DNA from: Ruminococcaceae bacterium UBA5450
GTDB lineage: Bacteria; Bacillota; Clostridia; Oscillospirales; Acutalibacteraceae
Direction: 5' to 3'
NCBI GenBank assembly: GCA_002424295.1
Contig: DIQY01000068.1
Coordinates: forward strand, 1 to 5,106
Length of the DNA stretch: 5,106 nucleotides
Each line of letters opens with the position of its first letter. Position 1 is the first letter of the stretch. Shown here in pieces: positions 4,234-5,106 of this stretch. A program made the translations under genes and the position numbers. A model generated the notes under the pieces. The model had not been told where the DNA came from and did not search any database. It was given only the letters and a program-made list of their open reading frames with translations.

Positions 4234-5106
4234 TTATTTAAGGAATGCGCCAAACATTACACTACCGATAATCAGCACAATACCGCCACCGAGACGAGAG
4301 GACAACTGCGCATATGCAATCAATCCCATACGGTCTGCAGCACCCAAAACTGCTAAGTCGCCGCTGCCGCCACGGTTTGCCATGCAAAGGCCAGCCGTAA
4401 TTGCAGAATCGATCGGATAGAATCCTACCCAATAGCCAACTAGTGCAGAACCAATAATTGCACCAATAACAATCAGCAATGCAATTACCATATTGCTCGG
4501 AGTAATTGCTGCAATCAAATCATTGATATTGGTATCAACCGCAACACCGACCATGATAATTAAAATCAAATTCTTTGTAAAGAAATTCTGCAAAGTCTTG
4601 CAGGCAGCACGAATATTATTCGGAACAATTCCGGTTGCCGCAACAATTGCTACAAAGATAATCATGTAAGCAAATTGATGAATCGGAGCACCACCGATAG
4701 TAGGCAAAATCACCTTTGCAAACAAAAGGCCAAGTGCATAAAATGCGAGTCCCAAAAGGAATGCGCCGCCAAGATCTTTCATGGAAGGCTTAACATCCTT
4801 ATCTTCTGTTGCAAAGTTTCCACCCTTGCGCATCAATTCAGCTTTATCCCCTGATCCCCCTGTCCAAGTCGTTTTTTTCGTACCGAGCTTTTTAAGAAGA
4901 GCACCGGAAATAATGGCAAAAACGTTTGCAATTGTTAGAATGGTAATCGCAAATGTATAATAATTTGCCGCAGGATCTCCAGTAACCGTTTGATAGATTT
5001 GGCTTAACGGAACCGCACCTGCTCCGTTACCGCCGCCCATAATTGGGAGCATATACTTAATTAGTACATTAATCGGGTTTACTCCAAAAATCAATCCTCC
5101 GAGAAC
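4234..5106 (-). CDS. 2-hydroxycarboxylate symporter (citrate/malate-type, CitS family), N-terminus outside window
   Basis: C-terminal 290 residues of a membrane symporter of the 2HCT family (TC 2.A.24), which moves citrate, malate or related acids with Na+ or H+, or exchanges them for products such as lactate. Both signature re-entrant loops are present: GGGNGAG (visible residues 24-30) followed by AVPLSQIY, and ANRGGSGDLAVL (243-254). After the second come AADRM and SSRLGGG, whose Arg matches the substrate-binding Arg of CitS. A charged, Gly-rich cytoplasmic loop (about 72-108) separates the two domains. The frame stays open to the window edge. The internal TTG at 5094 is not the start, because the upstream codons VLGG continue the family sequence. 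Members are about 430-450 residues, so roughly 150 are missing. Which acid it carries cannot be told. It ends 75 bases past the shared terminator. Confidence 0.93.
   Translation of the reverse strand, partial: VLGGLIFGVNPINVLIKYMLPIMGGGNGAGAVPLSQIYQTVTGDPAANYYTFAITILTIANVFAIISGALLKKLGTKKTTWTGGSGDKAELMRKGGNFATEDKDVKPSMKDLGGAFLLGLAFYALGLLFAKVILPTIGGAPIHQFAYMIIFVAIVAATGIVPNNIRAACKTLQNFFTKNLILIIMVGVAVDTNINDLIAAITPSNMVIALLIVIGAIIGSALVGYWVGFYPIDSAITAGLCMANRGGSGDLAVLGAADRMGLIAYAQLSSRLGGGIVLIIGSVMFGAFLK

Noticed and set aside
4206..4380. Plus-strand frame beginning with TTG after GAGGAG near 4190
   Set aside because: It runs antisense into the conserved symporter gene, and the sequence is a shadow of that gene.
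5092..5094. TTG at 5094 as the start of the symporter
   Set aside because: The frame continues upstream to the window edge with family-like residues (VLGG), and the visible part lacks the N-terminal half of the family.

Overview
The window looks like chromosomal DNA from an AT-leaning, low-G+C Gram-positive anaerobe, most likely of class Clostridia. The evidence is AAGGAGG-type ribosome binding sites, sigma-A promoters with 17-bp spacers, hairpin-plus-U-tract terminators, a lipoprotein-anchored solute-binding protein, and the gene families present. I cannot place it at genus level from sequence alone. There is no sign of phage, insertion sequences, CRISPR, tRNA or rRNA.

Layout from left to right. 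(1) Positions 1-1622, minus strand: a polar amino-acid ABC transporter operon, with the ATPase gene first (1622-900) and the lipoprotein substrate-binding protein second (816-1, cut by the window edge a few residues before its end). A permease gene is expected further left. (2) Positions 1623-2210: 588 bases with no conventional protein gene but much structure. It holds a strong leftward promoter (1795-1767), a leader with a 10-bp GC-rich hairpin and U-tract before the ATPase gene (probable attenuator, overlapped by a 16-codon reading frame), a very AT-rich stretch, a compact leftward unit that reads like a small RNA (about 2042-1941), and a strong rightward promoter with inverted repeats for the next gene. 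(3) Positions 2211-3895, plus strand: a MarR-type regulator, a hairpin terminator or attenuator, then two short CHR-family (chromate-type) membrane proteins whose coding regions overlap by 4 bases. (4) Positions 3896-4233: a gap ending in a strong bidirectional terminator, with a possible broken gene remnant on the minus strand. (5) Positions 4234-5106, minus strand: the C-terminal two-thirds of a 2-hydroxycarboxylate (citrate/malate-type) symporter, whose start lies beyond the right edge.

The ABC genes would import an acidic or amidated amino acid at the expense of ATP. The two short CHR proteins probably form one transporter, and the MarR protein in front is its obvious candidate regulator. 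The symporter is a separate convergent unit for organic-acid uptake or exchange. The genes themselves are ordinary. The parts most worth a second look are the 588-base intergenic region, with its candidate small RNA carrying a CUCCUCCC motif and its attenuator-like leader, and the regulator/hairpin/CHR-pair arrangement.
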